Of a stretch of 64,000 nt of DNA, positions 43,024-54,586 are shown piece by piece; position 1 is the first letter of the stretch; every line of letters begins with the position of its first letter. The DNA comes from Teratosphaeria epicoccoides (Eukaryota > Ascomycota > Dothideomycetes > Mycosphaerellales > Teratosphaeriaceae). A program made the position numbers and the translations under genes. The DNA is taken from NCBI GenBank assembly GCA_021401465.1, contig JADDMT010000006.1, positions 434,001-498,000 on the forward strand, in the 5' to 3' direction. The notes under the pieces are model-generated. The model was not told the origin of the DNA and did not search any database. It saw only the letters and a program-made list of their open reading frames with translations.

Positions 43024-44786
43024 TTATACGGGAGGCCCAGCGACCTTCAGAGGATGCGCTTCAGTGTTGTATACCCACAGGTTCTTCCGCCTGCCTGCGC
43101 GGCTGTTTTGTACCTGATACTCAGCTGCGGGGTCCTGCTCAATCTGTCAGTATAAGGAAAGAAAATTGGCATATATACGCTGCTGAGCTCACCTCGAGAT
43201 GTATGAGGTAGATGTATTTCAATACCTCTGCAAACACAAAACTCTCCTGCTTGTCCACCAAGTGGCCACCTCCCGGCAGATTGACATCATCGAGTGACGC
43301 GAATCCAGTCTCCGTCTTGCAATACTTCTTGACCATCTCGAAGGCATGCCACGTCCACTCTCGATACTTCCAGTCGCCAGTGGCTTGATAGGCATAGTAC
43401 CACGTCTCCAACACCTCCGGGCGCAGTTTGAAATTCGCATTGGTAATTTTGACGGACGTGTTGGCAGAGCAATGTTCCGGACCCCCGTGCAGGCTGGATG
43501 CGCAGTCTTCAGTCCACTCGACATACTCGCCTCCCAAACCCGTCTCGGTCATGGCGTACAGGGCGCCCGCGGTATCTGCGATGGAGAGACCAAAGTCGAT
43601 CAGGGTCTGGTTGTCCAAGATGATGCCCCCTAAGATGAAGTTGCCACCCGCAAACCAGGAGAGAGAGTCCATAGAATTGAAGCGCTGTGTTCCTTGCCAG
43701 TAGGGCAATAATGTCCATTCGGGGTGACCGTAGGGGTGCGAGGCGACGTGCCTGATGATCGAGTCGGCGCTGATCTTCCAGAGGTCAAGGTATTCACCAA
43801 ACACGCTGGAGTCATAGATGTAGGCTTTGAGCAGGTATTCGTAGAAGGAATCGGCCAAGGCGCCCCAGCTGCCTTTCTGATCCTGCAACGCGCCATCCTT
43901 GATTGACACGAAAGAGCCGTACAGGCCTGGCCAAGGAGCGAATTCGGGATTCTTAGGACGCAGAAGGTATTGTTCTGCCCTCTTGGCCTTTTCGGCATAC
44001 AACCGGTGTCCCGTGATGCGCGACAGACTCGCGAACTCCAATATCATGGAGCCAATTCCGGCGATTGTATTCGACGTTCCCCGGTCAGTAGTGCAAGCTG
44101 CCGGATCCACCCAAGCCCGAGGGATTCCAGAAGCCGTGTTGAAGCCACAGGTGAGCGTATCTCCCAGATGTAACATCTGCTTGTACATCGCTGCTCGTAA
44201 AGTCTCATTCCGAGCAAGGTGAGAGAATGGACCATGCATCAAGTCATGTGCAGAAAGCATAGCACCGAAGTGACGGATTGTGACTTCGAACAGCTGGATC
44301 TTGGTGCCGCCTTTAACCACAGTGAAGTCAACTGAAGCGATGAAGTTCAAGATCTGCACCACGGCTTCCTGGTTGTCGAGCATGATGGCTGTGGACAGCG
44401 AGTCGATGGCTGTGGCGCCCCATCCTCCGAACTCGTCGTCGCACGTGTTGGTCACCGGATGCATGGTGTCATGGCCAAAACAATGTTTCGAGTAGCCGTC
44501 CCACGCATGTTGAAAAGCAGCTTTGACCTCACTTCGTCGCCTGGCCAGTTCGGCGTTGCCAGTAGCTGTTATTGTTACCACGTGTCAGCAGACGAGGGTG
44601 AGCGTCAATGTCCAGCAGTAAAGGCTGCTGGGTCGGCACATGAGATACGAGACTGCAGATGGATACCATTGCCGACGGAAAAGGCTGGACGGGCGTACCT
44701 AGTGGGCCGGTCCATCTCCACAGGAAGATGATGATACAGCATGAGCCCAAAGCTGAAGCAATAGTGCGTTGGCTTCGACGTCGCAT
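43024..44786 (-). CDS. GH47 alpha-1,2-mannosidase (class I, Golgi/ER)
   Basis: This enzyme trims alpha-1,2-mannose from N-glycans. Three exons are 44699-44786, 43193-44565 and 43024-43143, with introns of 133 nt (donor GTACGC) and 49 nt (donor GTGAGC, acceptor GACAG), giving 526 residues. Exon 1 supplies a signal anchor (IASALGSCCIIIFLW), so this is a type II membrane protein. The body has FGGWGATAIDSLSTAIMLD, AHDLMHGPFSHLA, WGALADSFYEYLLKAYI and LRPEVLETWYYAYQATGD in family order. The last exon adds NTEAHPLKV, whose threonine is the calcium ligand of the family. Without exon 3 the frame would run to a false tail. Its convergent neighbour is a GT32 transferase, so both may act on the same secretory glycans. 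Confidence 0.92.
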
Positions 44787-45251
44787 GTTCTGAGTGTCGG
44801 CGGCATTTGCGAGCGGTATAGCCTGGTGGCTCTACAATCAGGAATAATAATGTCTGGCACACGTGGCCGATGAAACTTTCCTGAAGAGATTATGATTCTG
44901 TCTTTTATTATGATTAGCCGAGCGCTTGCACACGCCTGCAGGGCTGTGCAGGCTGCTCAGGTACTAGGAGGTAGCGCCACCTGGCAACTCTGTCTAAGTG
45001 TGGCTTGCACGATGCACATGTAGGAGGTACCTCCGTACCGTCGCACAAGTACCTGGCATATCATCATGTCCTGTGAGATTGCTTGCCCAGGTGCCCGAGC
45101 TTGGCTGGAAGAGCACCTCATCGTGACCAGGATTCAAAGCGGCCCACTCCGCCCGCCAGTGCCTCGCGAGCCGGGATGAAGCAATACTCAAGATACATGC
45201 AATCATTGGACTTCACAACTGGCTATGCGCCTGCTTCTGAGCGCCTCCGAC
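44787..45251. other. Intergenic
   Basis: This stretch holds the promoter of the GH47 gene and the 3' flank of the Hsp70-like gene. No feature was recognised. Confidence 0.4.
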
Positions 45252-47303
45252 TCATTCAAACTTCGCCGTGATTTTGCCGTAGACCACACCGTCAACACGC
45301 ATGTCGAACCGAAGCCCGCCACTCTCCATCTGCATACCCAAGTGGAAGTAGAGGCGGAGGTACTCTCTGCCCTTGGAGTTGATCCTTCGCTCCCACAAAT
45401 CATCCGGCACACTCTGCAGGTTGGCGATCATGGAGCAGAGAACTCGAGTGCGCGTGCCCGGGCCGGCGTCATACCCGTCTGGGGCATCACTGTCGTCGCA
45501 CACGATGAGCTCGGTAGTCATCACGCGACTGCGGTGCGGTTCAAAATCTGCCCTGAATGGCAGCAAGATCGGGTCCGACGACGATAGCGACTGGCCTTTC
45601 GAAATGTACCACCTTATGCGGTTGTCAGCTCTGTACGCTTCATCGTTGTCGTCCCAAACGCGACAGCTGATGGGATGAACGTGTGGATCGAAGGAGTCGC
45701 TGAACACCACACCGTAATGGCGGCGGGAAGTGCGTTTGGTCACGAGCTCCGCGCCTTCGAGTCCACGAAGTACTGCGCCACGAACGACTGCAGTCCAAGC
45801 GTTGACCGGCTGTAGAACCTGAATAGCCCTGCTTGCATATCGAGCCCTCAAGCATTTCAAGAGACATTCGGATTGGCCAAAGCCGCCAACGAGGATCAGC
45901 CCGTTGGCATCTCTGCGCGCAGATGCGAGACTCTGCAGTTGACCATCGACCAGCTTGATGACATCCTCGATAATTGGCCTGAAAATTGTGCCGATCTCAG
46001 CGGAGCTCAGAGTCAGGAAGCCTGACTCGATGCCAGCAGATTCGTCGTCAGCGAGGCCTGGGAACGGTATGTTGAATTCCGTGTTCTCCTCTGGATCGAA
46101 ATGACGCTTGACGTAGTCCTCGAAGTATCGTAAAGCCGTGAACCAGCTCTTGGGCTTGGTTTGGACGACCTGGCTGAAGAGGTCTGGCCCAAGCTTCGAA
46201 CGTATCGAGTCCTGGAAGCGTATGTTGAGGAACGATGCGCCACAGCAACCCCCACTACCTTCCACAACTTCTTCAAGGCGGAGCGGCGTCAGCTGCTTGA
46301 TCGAGTAGGATATGAGATCAACAGTTCCGCCCCCAGCGTCGATGATGACAAAGTTGTGCCCGGCCTTCAGGTGATTTGGCTGGATTGCCTGGAGAGTATA
46401 GACGGCGGCTGCCTCCGGCTCAGAGATGAGAGCGAGATCGTGATCCATGCCAGCCACTTGCGCCGCTGCTAGTGTGGCATGCTTTGCTGCGTCAGACCAC
46501 ACGGCTGGGACGGTCAGGACGACTTGCAGCTTGGTATTCGAGACGAAGGCGTCCCCGTAGCGGCGCATAAGGATTTCTTTGGTGTGCTTGAACAGCGCAC
46601 CGAGATAGTCTGCAACTGCCTCTTTGACGTTCTTACCTGATGCTTGCAGCTGCTCAAGCATGTCTTGCAAAGGAAGGTAGCTGGGGATTGGCTGGCGAGC
46701 GTCAAGGAATAATTTCAGGCAGCGCAATCTCTGCTCGTCTGGCTTCAATTGAAAGCCCCAGCGCATGGATGAGAGTTGACCCATGGGCTGAGCTGGCAAT
46801 GACGCCGCTCCCAAAGTGGGATCGAAAGCCCCAAAGCGGAAGGTATCGGCCAAGTCGGTTGAGGCATCTTCTTGAGTGGCTCCGGCGAGGATTCTGGACA
46901 GGTCATAACCAGAATCGTCGCCGTGGGCAGATTCAGTTATGAGTCGTCCTTCATTTTCCGCTCTACCAGGCAAGATAGGACGCGAGCTCCTGGGCACCTT
47001 GCTCGAAGTCGGAGCGTACGAGATCTCGCTCGGGACCTTGTCGGACGTAATGTTGTTTCCGCCAGGCCACACTGACACCGTTAATCGTACCCCGCGGTCA
47101 CCAGGATCGTAGGTCTGTACTTACGTCTTGACAACGCTGATGTCGTCCGCCGCTTCTGCATTGCCGCTGTACGCCGCTGCGACACTATCGAGTCCGTTAG
47201 CCTGCCTGTACCATTTCTTGGCCAGACTTTCGGGACATAATACCCTGAGAACGTCGTTCCGAAGTCGATGCCAATAATCAGAGCATCTTTGGGACGTGAC
47301 ATG
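45252..47303 (-). CDS. Hsp70-like ATPase, exon join one nucleotide out of frame
   Basis: A divergent actin/Hsp70-fold protein of the fungal HSPA12-like group. Exon 1 (47245-47303) starts MSRPKDALIIGIDFGTTFSG, the phosphate-1 motif. Exon 2 (47125-47184) encodes VAAAYSGNAEAADDISVVK. Exon 3 (45252-47071) encodes WPGGNNITSDKVPSEISYA onward, with SEPEAAAVYTL, IIDAGGGTVDLISY (phosphate 2) and ILVGGFGQSECL (adenosine motif). The first intron (60 nt) joins cleanly. The second (donor GTAAGT at 47124, only good acceptor GTGTCAG ending 47072, 53 nt) leaves the frame off by one; a 54-nt intron would be needed. This could be a sequencing indel, a non-canonical acceptor, or a recent disabling mutation. The large exon looks healthy over 600 codons. 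Chaperone activity is not shown for this group. Confidence 0.75.
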
Positions 47304-48531
47304 GTCGTGTAGCTGATAGGCAGCGGATCGCTAGGTGCAGCAGCAGATTGTAGTGAGAGGATGTCCACAGAACGGACTGCGAGGCTTTTGATTCGGATCA
47401 CAAGTCGGGCAATGTGCTCTTCTGTTGCAATGTCTCGTGCAGAGACACATGGGACTTGTTTATATGCAACGGTCAGCAAACGCCCGAGCGCCCAAAGGCT
47501 GGGTCTGGCATCTATGTTGTGTCTTTGTGTCTGATGACCTTGTGTGCATGGGTCGACATTGCTCGCCTGCGTCAATGCGTTGGGAATGTTATCTGTCAAT
47601 GCTGTCGCCCGTTGACGCATGTCATGGACTGCATGCCCACGCAAACAGACACGCGCAATCATGGCCATTGCCGAAAATCTCGCAGGAAAGGCTGGGGGAA
47701 GCTGTATTCTCATTTGCAAACCTAGCCGTCGCTGTAGCCGATCAGCCGATGCTAGACTGCCATTGCTCGATCCCAGAGGCAAACCTGCCATTTGTCGCCC
47801 TGGCCCCTCAAGAGGCAAAAGAGGGAGGCATGCAGCAAGCACTGACATGATCATCTCTGATGTCGAAGCCTGGTCTGCTCGCAGCGGGTCGCGGAGCGGC
47901 TGAGCACCTGCATTGCATTCTTACAAACGATAGCAGGCCAATTCTTCGCTACGCCTGCGCGCCAGACGAACATAGAGCCGTGTCGGATGTGCAAGACCAT
48001 AGTCCGTAGCGCCGAGGGATCATGCATGCGACGCTGGCCGTTTGCAGGCACACTGCAAACACCAAGCTTGGCTCAAACGACGGAGGTGCAGAGCCCAGGG
48101 CCAACTCGTCCTGCGGGTGGCCATTATGAGACGTCCATCGACATGTGACGGAATGCTGGACACGCATCTGCAGGGCGCATAGCTTGTTCTGGCAGGGTGG
48201 GTCGACAAACAAGGGTGAAAGCACTTGACGGACTTAATGATCGCTTTCTCACTATACTGGTTGACATTGCTGCTGCAAGTGAGCACTCGCGAAGCCGAGA
48301 ACGACGGCACCAATGGAAGGCCGAAAAGAGGAGAAATCATCTGCGTCCAGCCAGGATCGCTCCGCGACAGATGACGCCAACGGGGTTGGCCTCTTCCGGT
48401 AACACACTTCTTGCCCGAATATCACTCTTCAAGACTGACCTCAAAGTCGACTCTTCGGCGGACCGCATGGTGCAGGGCGGATCGTCACGGACTCCAACAC
48501 CACTCAACAGGACCCTAGGAGAGGACAGCAA
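47304..48531. other. Divergent intergenic region, 1.2 kb
   Basis: This lies between the start codons of the Hsp70-like gene and the coiled-coil gene. Only shadow frames are present. No conserved heat-shock element array (repeated nGAAn) was seen near 47304. Confidence 0.4.
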
Positions 48532-49754
48532 ATGGACAGACACCATGATTGTCAGAGGCGGTGTGAGGACGTGGCAGCGGAAAAGCGCGCGCTCATGGCG
48601 AGCTTGGATGAGTATGGTACGCGCATTGATGAGCTGACCAAGCTTGAAAAAGATGCCAATGCAAACATTGGACGTCTAGAAGTAGCGCTCCGAGATCTGG
48701 GGGAATCTGCGGGAACGCAAGTCCTCGGACTGACTCAAGAAAATGAGCAGCTGAAGCATGACTGTCATCAGGCGCAGAAAACTCTTCAAGAGTTTGCAGC
48801 AGATCATGCACAGCTCCAAAACCAGCTGATGTTGTTCAAGTCACGCATATCGACTGCCAACAAACTCGACGACCAGATTGCCGACGACGAAGTTGTCTCT
48901 CGAGCAGATCGGATCTTCTACGGCCTCCAGGACTTCGCCATTGGTGTCACGAAAGGGATTCCATTTCGTAAATACATCAGTATGTTTCGAGGAGACTGCG
49001 CGTAGCTAACATGAAGCCAGATCTGGATCTGTTGCCGCAAAAAGCTCGAAACAGGCTGTCCATTTACACACTTGACCCAGATCGGGCAGCCAAGCTCCAC
49101 AAGGCCTCAATGGTCGCCATGGTCGCCTCCGCAGTTCTGGCCGACTACTTCGAGCCAGAGTTCTTGTTTGGACTGTCGGCTCTTGCGCCTTGCAAGGACG
49201 CACAGTCACTTGCTTCGTTCTTGTCGGACTTGCAGGGTGATTCCGCCGCCACATTTCCCTTGCAGAGCAGTGCTGACTCTGAGGCAGACTTGGACGAACC
49301 CGAATTCAAGCAATGGTTAGGACTCACACGCAAGTTGCTGATCACTGGAAGTCGCTCTGCCGTCGACAAGGCAGACGCCGCCTTGGTCGACAGCGCGGTC
49401 ATGGCCATCGGAAAGGCCCTTGGTAAGGCTCTAACGATCCCCAGCAATGCGAGTCACGAGATCAAGCTTAGAAAGGTGGTCGGCTTCGCCTTTGAGCTAT
49501 TCCGCGCGCTTCATCTTGCAAAAGCATCGTTTCGTGTTCACATAATTCCAGTCACCAGTGCCAACAGAGCTGCCAGTACCTTCTCTGCAAACAGGATGTC
49601 AGCCATCAACAGCGACGAGGAGGCGGAGTCGCTGGAAGGCAGACCAGTTGAGATCTCTGTATTCCCATGCATATATAAGTACGGCGATGAGATTGGCGAG
49701 AAAGTGAGTCCAGTCCTTGTTTGTCCTTTGTTGACTGAGCTGACACAGTAATGA
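48532..49754 (+). CDS. Uncharacterised fungal coiled-coil protein
   Basis: Exon 1 is 48532-48967. A 53-nt intron at 48968-49020 (donor GTAAAT, branch GCTAAC, acceptor GCCAG) is followed by exon 2 from 49021. Residues 5-115 form a coiled coil (CEDVAAEKRALMASLDEYGT and LTQENEQLKHD heptads). DDEVVSRADRIFYGLQDFAIG then opens a helical domain seen in many uncharacterised filamentous-fungal proteins. Near the end a GTGAGT at 49705 with acceptor ACACAG just before TAA at 49752 allows two C-termini: ending GEK after splicing, or a read-through tail VSPVLVCPLLTELTQ. The length is about 390 to 405 residues. The frame is open upstream of 48532 to about 48437 but has no other ATG. Function is unknown. 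Confidence 0.65.
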
Positions 49755-50178
49755 TAGCGAGACCAGGAAACTCTCGTGTAAAGGGCCAAGGTCGTGCCGG
49801 GATTGGGTATGTGAGGTGGTGAACATTCACACCGAAGAGTGAGGCTCGCATTGCAAGTCAGCCGGAAAAGTCACCCTCACGATGTTTCGGGAAATCTACA
49901 TGTAGTTCCTCTTGGTGTCAGGTAGGAATGCGGTAGAAGGTGGTATCTCTGAGGCTTGGCACTATCCCCGGCGAATCAAAGGCTCCATGACATAGACACA
50001 GTATGCTGTCGCCCGCGTGGTAGTGACAGTGGCTGTGCTGGCGTCAAAGTCTGGGCGCAATTACTCCTCTTGCTCGCATGCGTTGCGATCTCTACCAAGA
50101 AGGCGGCGGCAGATCAGACAATTTCGCCCTTCATGACATTCAAAGCAGCCTTCATATTACGCCAGCCTCCTCATCACT
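49755..50178. other. Intergenic, possible remnant of the RTA1-like C-terminus
   Basis: No intact gene is present. The sequence directly downstream (minus strand) of the truncated RTA1-like gene lies here, where the last two membrane helices would be expected. I could not recover them convincingly. Confidence 0.35.
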
Positions 50179-50893
50179 TTATGTCCCGTCCCTCAGCTCC
50201 TTCGTGGCGGGGTTGAGATGAGCTCGATTGCGAAATGCCCTCCACCCGTAGTCTGCTACTAAACCGCCGAACACCAAAAGCGTGAAGACCTGAGTTGCCA
50301 GACCGGCAACCATGATGTCTGCGCCTGTATTGAGGAGGCTGTTGCTGTCCGCCGCAGATGACAGGGCTCCACCGGCTGCTTGAAGGACGATGGAGAAGAC
50401 ATCGCAGGAGATGAAAATGTAGGTGTACAGTTCTGGTCTGAGGCGACTGAATGATGACCCGAATGTCAAGCTGCGTCGCGTCAGTCTCGATCGTTGTAAG
50501 GGGATGTCGATCAAGTCACCAGATATGCTTCAGTGTGTAATAAATACCTGCCGTGTAGAATGCGGGTGCGAACGTGAGCATCACGATGCTCATCTTGAAC
50601 CCAGGATCAGAGAATGGATCGTTCCACAATAGCATCTTTGCGACATATCCCAGGACCTCGCTAGCGGAGCCAATGATCATCGCCCAGGTGAAGAATCGCG
50701 CGCAGGGCTTGAGGAAGCCTTGAATGGCGTATACTACGCCCGAGGCAGCGAAGACGATCAGAAAGAATAGTGTCGCTCCCAAGTTTGGGCGATAACCATA
50801 GACGGAATCTTCGACGGAACAGGTTGCTTGGGTACAGTGTGCGTTCTCGTTCGCGCGAGCAACGAGATTGATGAGGCGGTTGGAAGTGTCCAT
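50179..50893 (-). CDS. RTA1-like membrane protein, C-terminally short
   Basis: A lipid-translocating-exporter/RTA1-like protein (fungal 7-TM family linked to azole, aminocholesterol and sphingoid-base resistance). Exon 1 is 50520-50893 and exon 2 is 50179-50470, with a 49-nt intron (donor GTGACT, acceptor CGCAG), giving 221 residues. YGYRPNLGATLFFLIVF, the EVLGYVAKMLL helix, AGIYYTLKHI, SRLRPELYTYIFISCDVFSIVLQAAGG and IMVAGLATQVFTLLVFGG are all typical. Family members usually have about 280-350 residues and two more helices after this point; here a TAA follows ELRDGT. It is either a recently truncated, probably non-functional copy or a short variant. Confidence 0.8.
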
Positions 50894-52331
50894 TTCGATG
50901 TTCAGAGGACGGGTTGATTTCGAGGTGGATGTGGCTTCGGAAGCGCGACTGTCGGTGAGCGCACCAATTTGGAGACACTGTTGTGATGAATGTTGCCAGA
51001 GTCAAGCTCTGTCAATGCGCAGCAAGTGAGCAGGTGGTGAAGCAATTCTGCGGAGGGCACTTGAATTGTTGATAAGGCTATGATGAATCCGACTCCCTTG
51101 TGCTGCGGGATCCATTGCTATATAGCATGCATTGCGATGGACCCCAATGGCAGTGCATCACCGGTCAAGGTCCCATCATCCTTATTGAGACAGCACTGCG
51201 AGGTGCTTCGTCCGAGTTCTTGGCACCCGCCTGTCGACGTCTGTGGAACGGCACACATAGCGAGGCTACGGCCGAGAGCACAAACGCACCTCGTGTCTGG
51301 CAAGCGCGTGTATGACGATCGAGAGACAAAGCATGGTATGAGACTGAGCCGCAGCCATGTCGCGGTGCCCGTCCCTTTGGTGCTGGCGCAGCCCTTTGGC
51401 GCCACCTTCTCTGCCTCCCGTCTACGGCCAACTCCCCATACGTCAAGATCCGGTGAGCGTCCGAAGTATCGAGATGCAGCTTCTCCACGACCATAAGGCC
51501 AAATCACACTGCACAAGACATGCACTTGCTCTTCGCAGCAGCCTCTGTGGGCCCATGACCCTTCCGGGCTGCAATTAGTATGTGGAATGCGACAAAAGAG
51601 GAATCAGCCGCAGACCGGGTGTTGATGCCAACGGAGAGAGTCGAGCACTCGTTTATGCCCTGGCTACGAAAAGATCCGGTGCGCTGAACGACCATGTTTC
51701 CATCTGTGTCTGAGCCACGAGACGCGGTGGTTGGTCGAATCGCATGGTGGTGGACGTTGCATCTCGATCCCCTATTTGATAGATGCTCATGCTGTCTAGC
51801 GGTCGCACTGCCACGACGGTAAATGAATCATCTCTGCTTCGATCCTTCTACTGGCTCGGCTTTGTTTGACATCGGGGGCAGCACAGAGTCAGCTCCTCGG
51901 TGTCTTCAAAAGCAGATGTAGAATGCCGACATCGTTGCCCTGCACCGAGTGAGGCCAAGCAGACATTGATGCTCGAAATCTTGAGCTGAGCGGGACGTTC
52001 TCGCCGTGCATAGTAACGCGTTGATTCGAAGGAGTGACACCTCTCGAAATGACAATCGAAATTCTCGCAACGACGTGTGTCACCTCCTATGCAGGCTGTT
52101 TTAGTCACGAATTCTCACATTCCTACAAAGGCATCCATCCGGGACCTGAGAAGATAAGGTCCACGTCATCGCGCTTGACCCACCGGTATGTATTGCCCCG
52201 ACCTCCTCTCCCTTCTACTTACATCATAACCAGGTCAGATCACGCGGCTGCGGCAATTGGAGGCACATCGGCCTCTGTCACGTCGTCACAACTGGCAAGC
52301 GTCCCAGCCTGCAAACAGAAACGCTGTCACG
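50894..52331. other. Intergenic, 1.4 kb, no gene recognised
   Basis: This is the upstream region of two divergent genes. Short shadow frames only; no repeat, RNA gene or mobile element was seen. Confidence 0.4.
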
Positions 52332-53648
52332 ATGACTTGCAGTAAGCCCAAGGTCGGGTTTGCAGGCCTCGGGGCCATGGGCGGTGGTATGGCCAGAAAC
52401 CTCGTCAAGAATGGCTTTGAGGTCACCGGCTACGACGTCTATCAGCCGCTTCTGGATAGCTTCGTAGAAGCTGGAGGCAAGGCCGCCAAATCACCAAAGG
52501 AAGCAGCAGTCAATGCCGACTTTTTTGTATCTATGGTGGTCAATGCCGCGCAGAACTCAGCTCTCCTTTTCGAAGGGGAAACATCAGTGGTGGAGGGCCT
52601 GGGGAAAGGCAACACGTTCATCCTTTGCTCGACCACGCCTCCGTCTTTCCTGCACGAGCTCCGCAAGCGGCTAGATGAAGAAGCCCAGCGGCCAGACATC
52701 AAGCTACTGGATTGTCCCGTTTCAGGAGGTACTCTTCGTGCCGCCGACGGGACTCTCTCCATATTCTCTTCCGGTCCAGATGAGTACTTGGATGGGGCGA
52801 AGGAGGTCCTGGACACAATGTCCGGCAATTTGTACCGCATGGGACCAATTTCAAACGGTACTAAGACCAAGACAGTACATCAGCTCTTCGCTGCAACAAA
52901 CATCATTACAGCCTCTGAAGCCATGGGTCTCGCGGCCACAGTTGGTCTCAACACTCAAACGGTCTTTGAGCACGTCCAAGCTTCTGACGGTGACTCGTTC
53001 ATGTTCTCCAACCGCGTCCCTCACATGCTCGAGAACGATTGGCAAGCTCTATCAGCACTCGGAATCATCTTGAAAGATACGTACATTGTCACTGACACTG
53101 CACGTGCCGAGCGATTCCCAGCAGCCTTGGCGAACACAGCACATTGCACCTATCTTCAAGGAGTCCAGGCCGGATACCTCGAGGATGACGACGCTAAGCT
53201 CGTCCACCTTTACCTTCCCAGCGTTCAAGGCGATTTGGTTCATCAGATGGTCGCGGCAGATGTCAAAATGCTCTCCTCTCACCAAATCAGCAAAGACACC
53301 ATTGTCGATCTTCTTGTGGGTATTCACCCCGCAGCCTCCGTGGAGGGCATGGCATTCTGCAGAAGCCTAGGCGGAATAGACACAAAGCTGATGTACGAAA
53401 TCGTCATGAAGGCTGCGGGATGGAGTCGAGCTTTCGAGAAGTATATCCCGAAGCTCTTAGAGAACGATGACTGGACTTTGGCGGGTCTACCGGAGGCGGA
53501 AGAGGTGGGCAGGAGATTGAAAGAAACAGTGGAGAAGTGTGCAAAGATTGGCTATCCATGCCCAATGGCCGCTGCAGCATTGCAGCAATTTAGCTTTGCT
53601 GGTCTCAGGGATAGAAAATTGACAAGCTTGAGCAGGAATGATCGATAG
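52332..53648 (+). CDS. L-threonate dehydrogenase-like / beta-hydroxyacid dehydrogenase
   Basis: An NAD(P)-dependent beta-hydroxyacid dehydrogenase of the 3-hydroxyisobutyrate/L-threonate dehydrogenase (LtnD) type. The ATG at 52332 is preferred because the Rossmann fold starts at once: KVGFAGLGAMGGGMARNL. The frame remains open to 52257, which would only add a non-conserved leader. The substrate loop is DCPVSGGTLRAADGTLSIF and the catalytic lysine region is NGTKTKTVHQLFAATN. The product is 438 residues. After a first C-terminal domain (to about 290) a second similar helical domain follows, with AAGWSRAFEKYIPKLLENDDW and CPMAAAALQQF. This gives one NAD domain followed by two dehydrogenase C-domains. 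Threonate as substrate is inferred from the family. Confidence 0.85.
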   Translation: MTCSKPKVGFAGLGAMGGGMARNLVKNGFEVTGYDVYQPLLDSFVEAGGKAAKSPKEAAVNADFFVSMVVNAAQNSALLFEGETSVVEGLGKGNTFILCSTTPPSFLHELRKRLDEEAQRPDIKLLDCPVSGGTLRAADGTLSIFSSGPDEYLDGAKEVLDTMSGNLYRMGPISNGTKTKTVHQLFAATNIITASEAMGLAATVGLNTQTVFEHVQASDGDSFMFSNRVPHMLENDWQALSALGIILKDTYIVTDTARAERFPAALANTAHCTYLQGVQAGYLEDDDAKLVHLYLPSVQGDLVHQMVAADVKMLSSHQISKDTIVDLLVGIHPAASVEGMAFCRSLGGIDTKLMYEIVMKAAGWSRAFEKYIPKLLENDDWTLAGLPEAEEVGRRLKETVEKCAKIGYPCPMAAAALQQFSFAGLRDRKLTSLSRNDR

Positions 53649-54586
53649 ATCGTTGGTACGGTACGCGAGGCATGGTCATGAAGACACAGCTTGGACGGAA
53701 TCATACCAGTGACGCGCCGTCCTCGACTAGAAACTGGACTGATCGGTATGAGCTGACGTGGTATCCAACGAAGGCCTGTCCTGCGATGGACTTCCAAGTG
53801 CACCCTGGGATGACCTGCTAGCTTGACTGCAGACTGAGGCCGCAGTGCTATCGGAGAATCAACGGTCTTCCTTGACAGGCAGGCCGACTTCATTCGACCA
53901 GACGCCCGCCAGGCAAACTGCAAAAATCCATGTTTCCGACGTTGAATCGTCGAGTCTGGCAGATCAAATACATAATCCCGTCCTCGCAGTGAAGGTGTGT
54001 CAACTTCGATGACATTTGCAGCTTTGTCCCGGAATCGTCATACCTGCAAGAGACTCTTTCAGGAGTAACACCGATCCTTCACAGAGCTAAAATAAGGAGT
54101 CGAAGTGGCTGCCTGATGCTGCGGATTGCAGCAATGTCGAGTTTGTCGGCCTGAGGACGTTCGGTCACTTGGCGAAGAATGGCTTTTGGGGTATTGCATA
54201 ACTCGCGCGTGGAAGAGACCGAACTCGCCTGTGTCGCGCTACGAATGCTTAACATGACAGAACGATCCATAGGCACTGAGGTACACAAGTCTATCGAGAG
54301 GTGTGAAGAAGCTCCGATTCGCGCCGCTTTCCGCAGAGCTTCGCCCAAAAGCCAGCCAACGCCATTATAGTTCAGCGATTCGAATTCTCTGCACGTGGTC
54401 TCCTGTAGACCGCGCAGCGACCAATCATGGCTCGTGTCAGGAGCGAGCTTCACTGTGGACATTAGGGCGGGCTGCGGCGTTCGAAAGGTAAGGATGAAAG
54501 CACGTCCTTGCGCTACTTCGGCCCCACGACACTTCCACCCTTACTCTACGATTTCATGCTTTTAGCCCTTCTTATCGTCTGGAAAC
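53649..54586. other. Intergenic, possible small minus-strand ORF
   Basis: A 127-codon frame on the minus strand (54079-54462, starting MSTVKLAPDTSHDWS) is the only candidate gene. Its codon use is weakly biased and no family was recognised, so it is noted and not called. Nothing else was seen. Confidence 0.3.

Noticed and set aside
54079..54462. 127-codon minus-strand ORF
   Set aside because: No family, weak codon bias and no splice or promoter support; not enough to call a gene.
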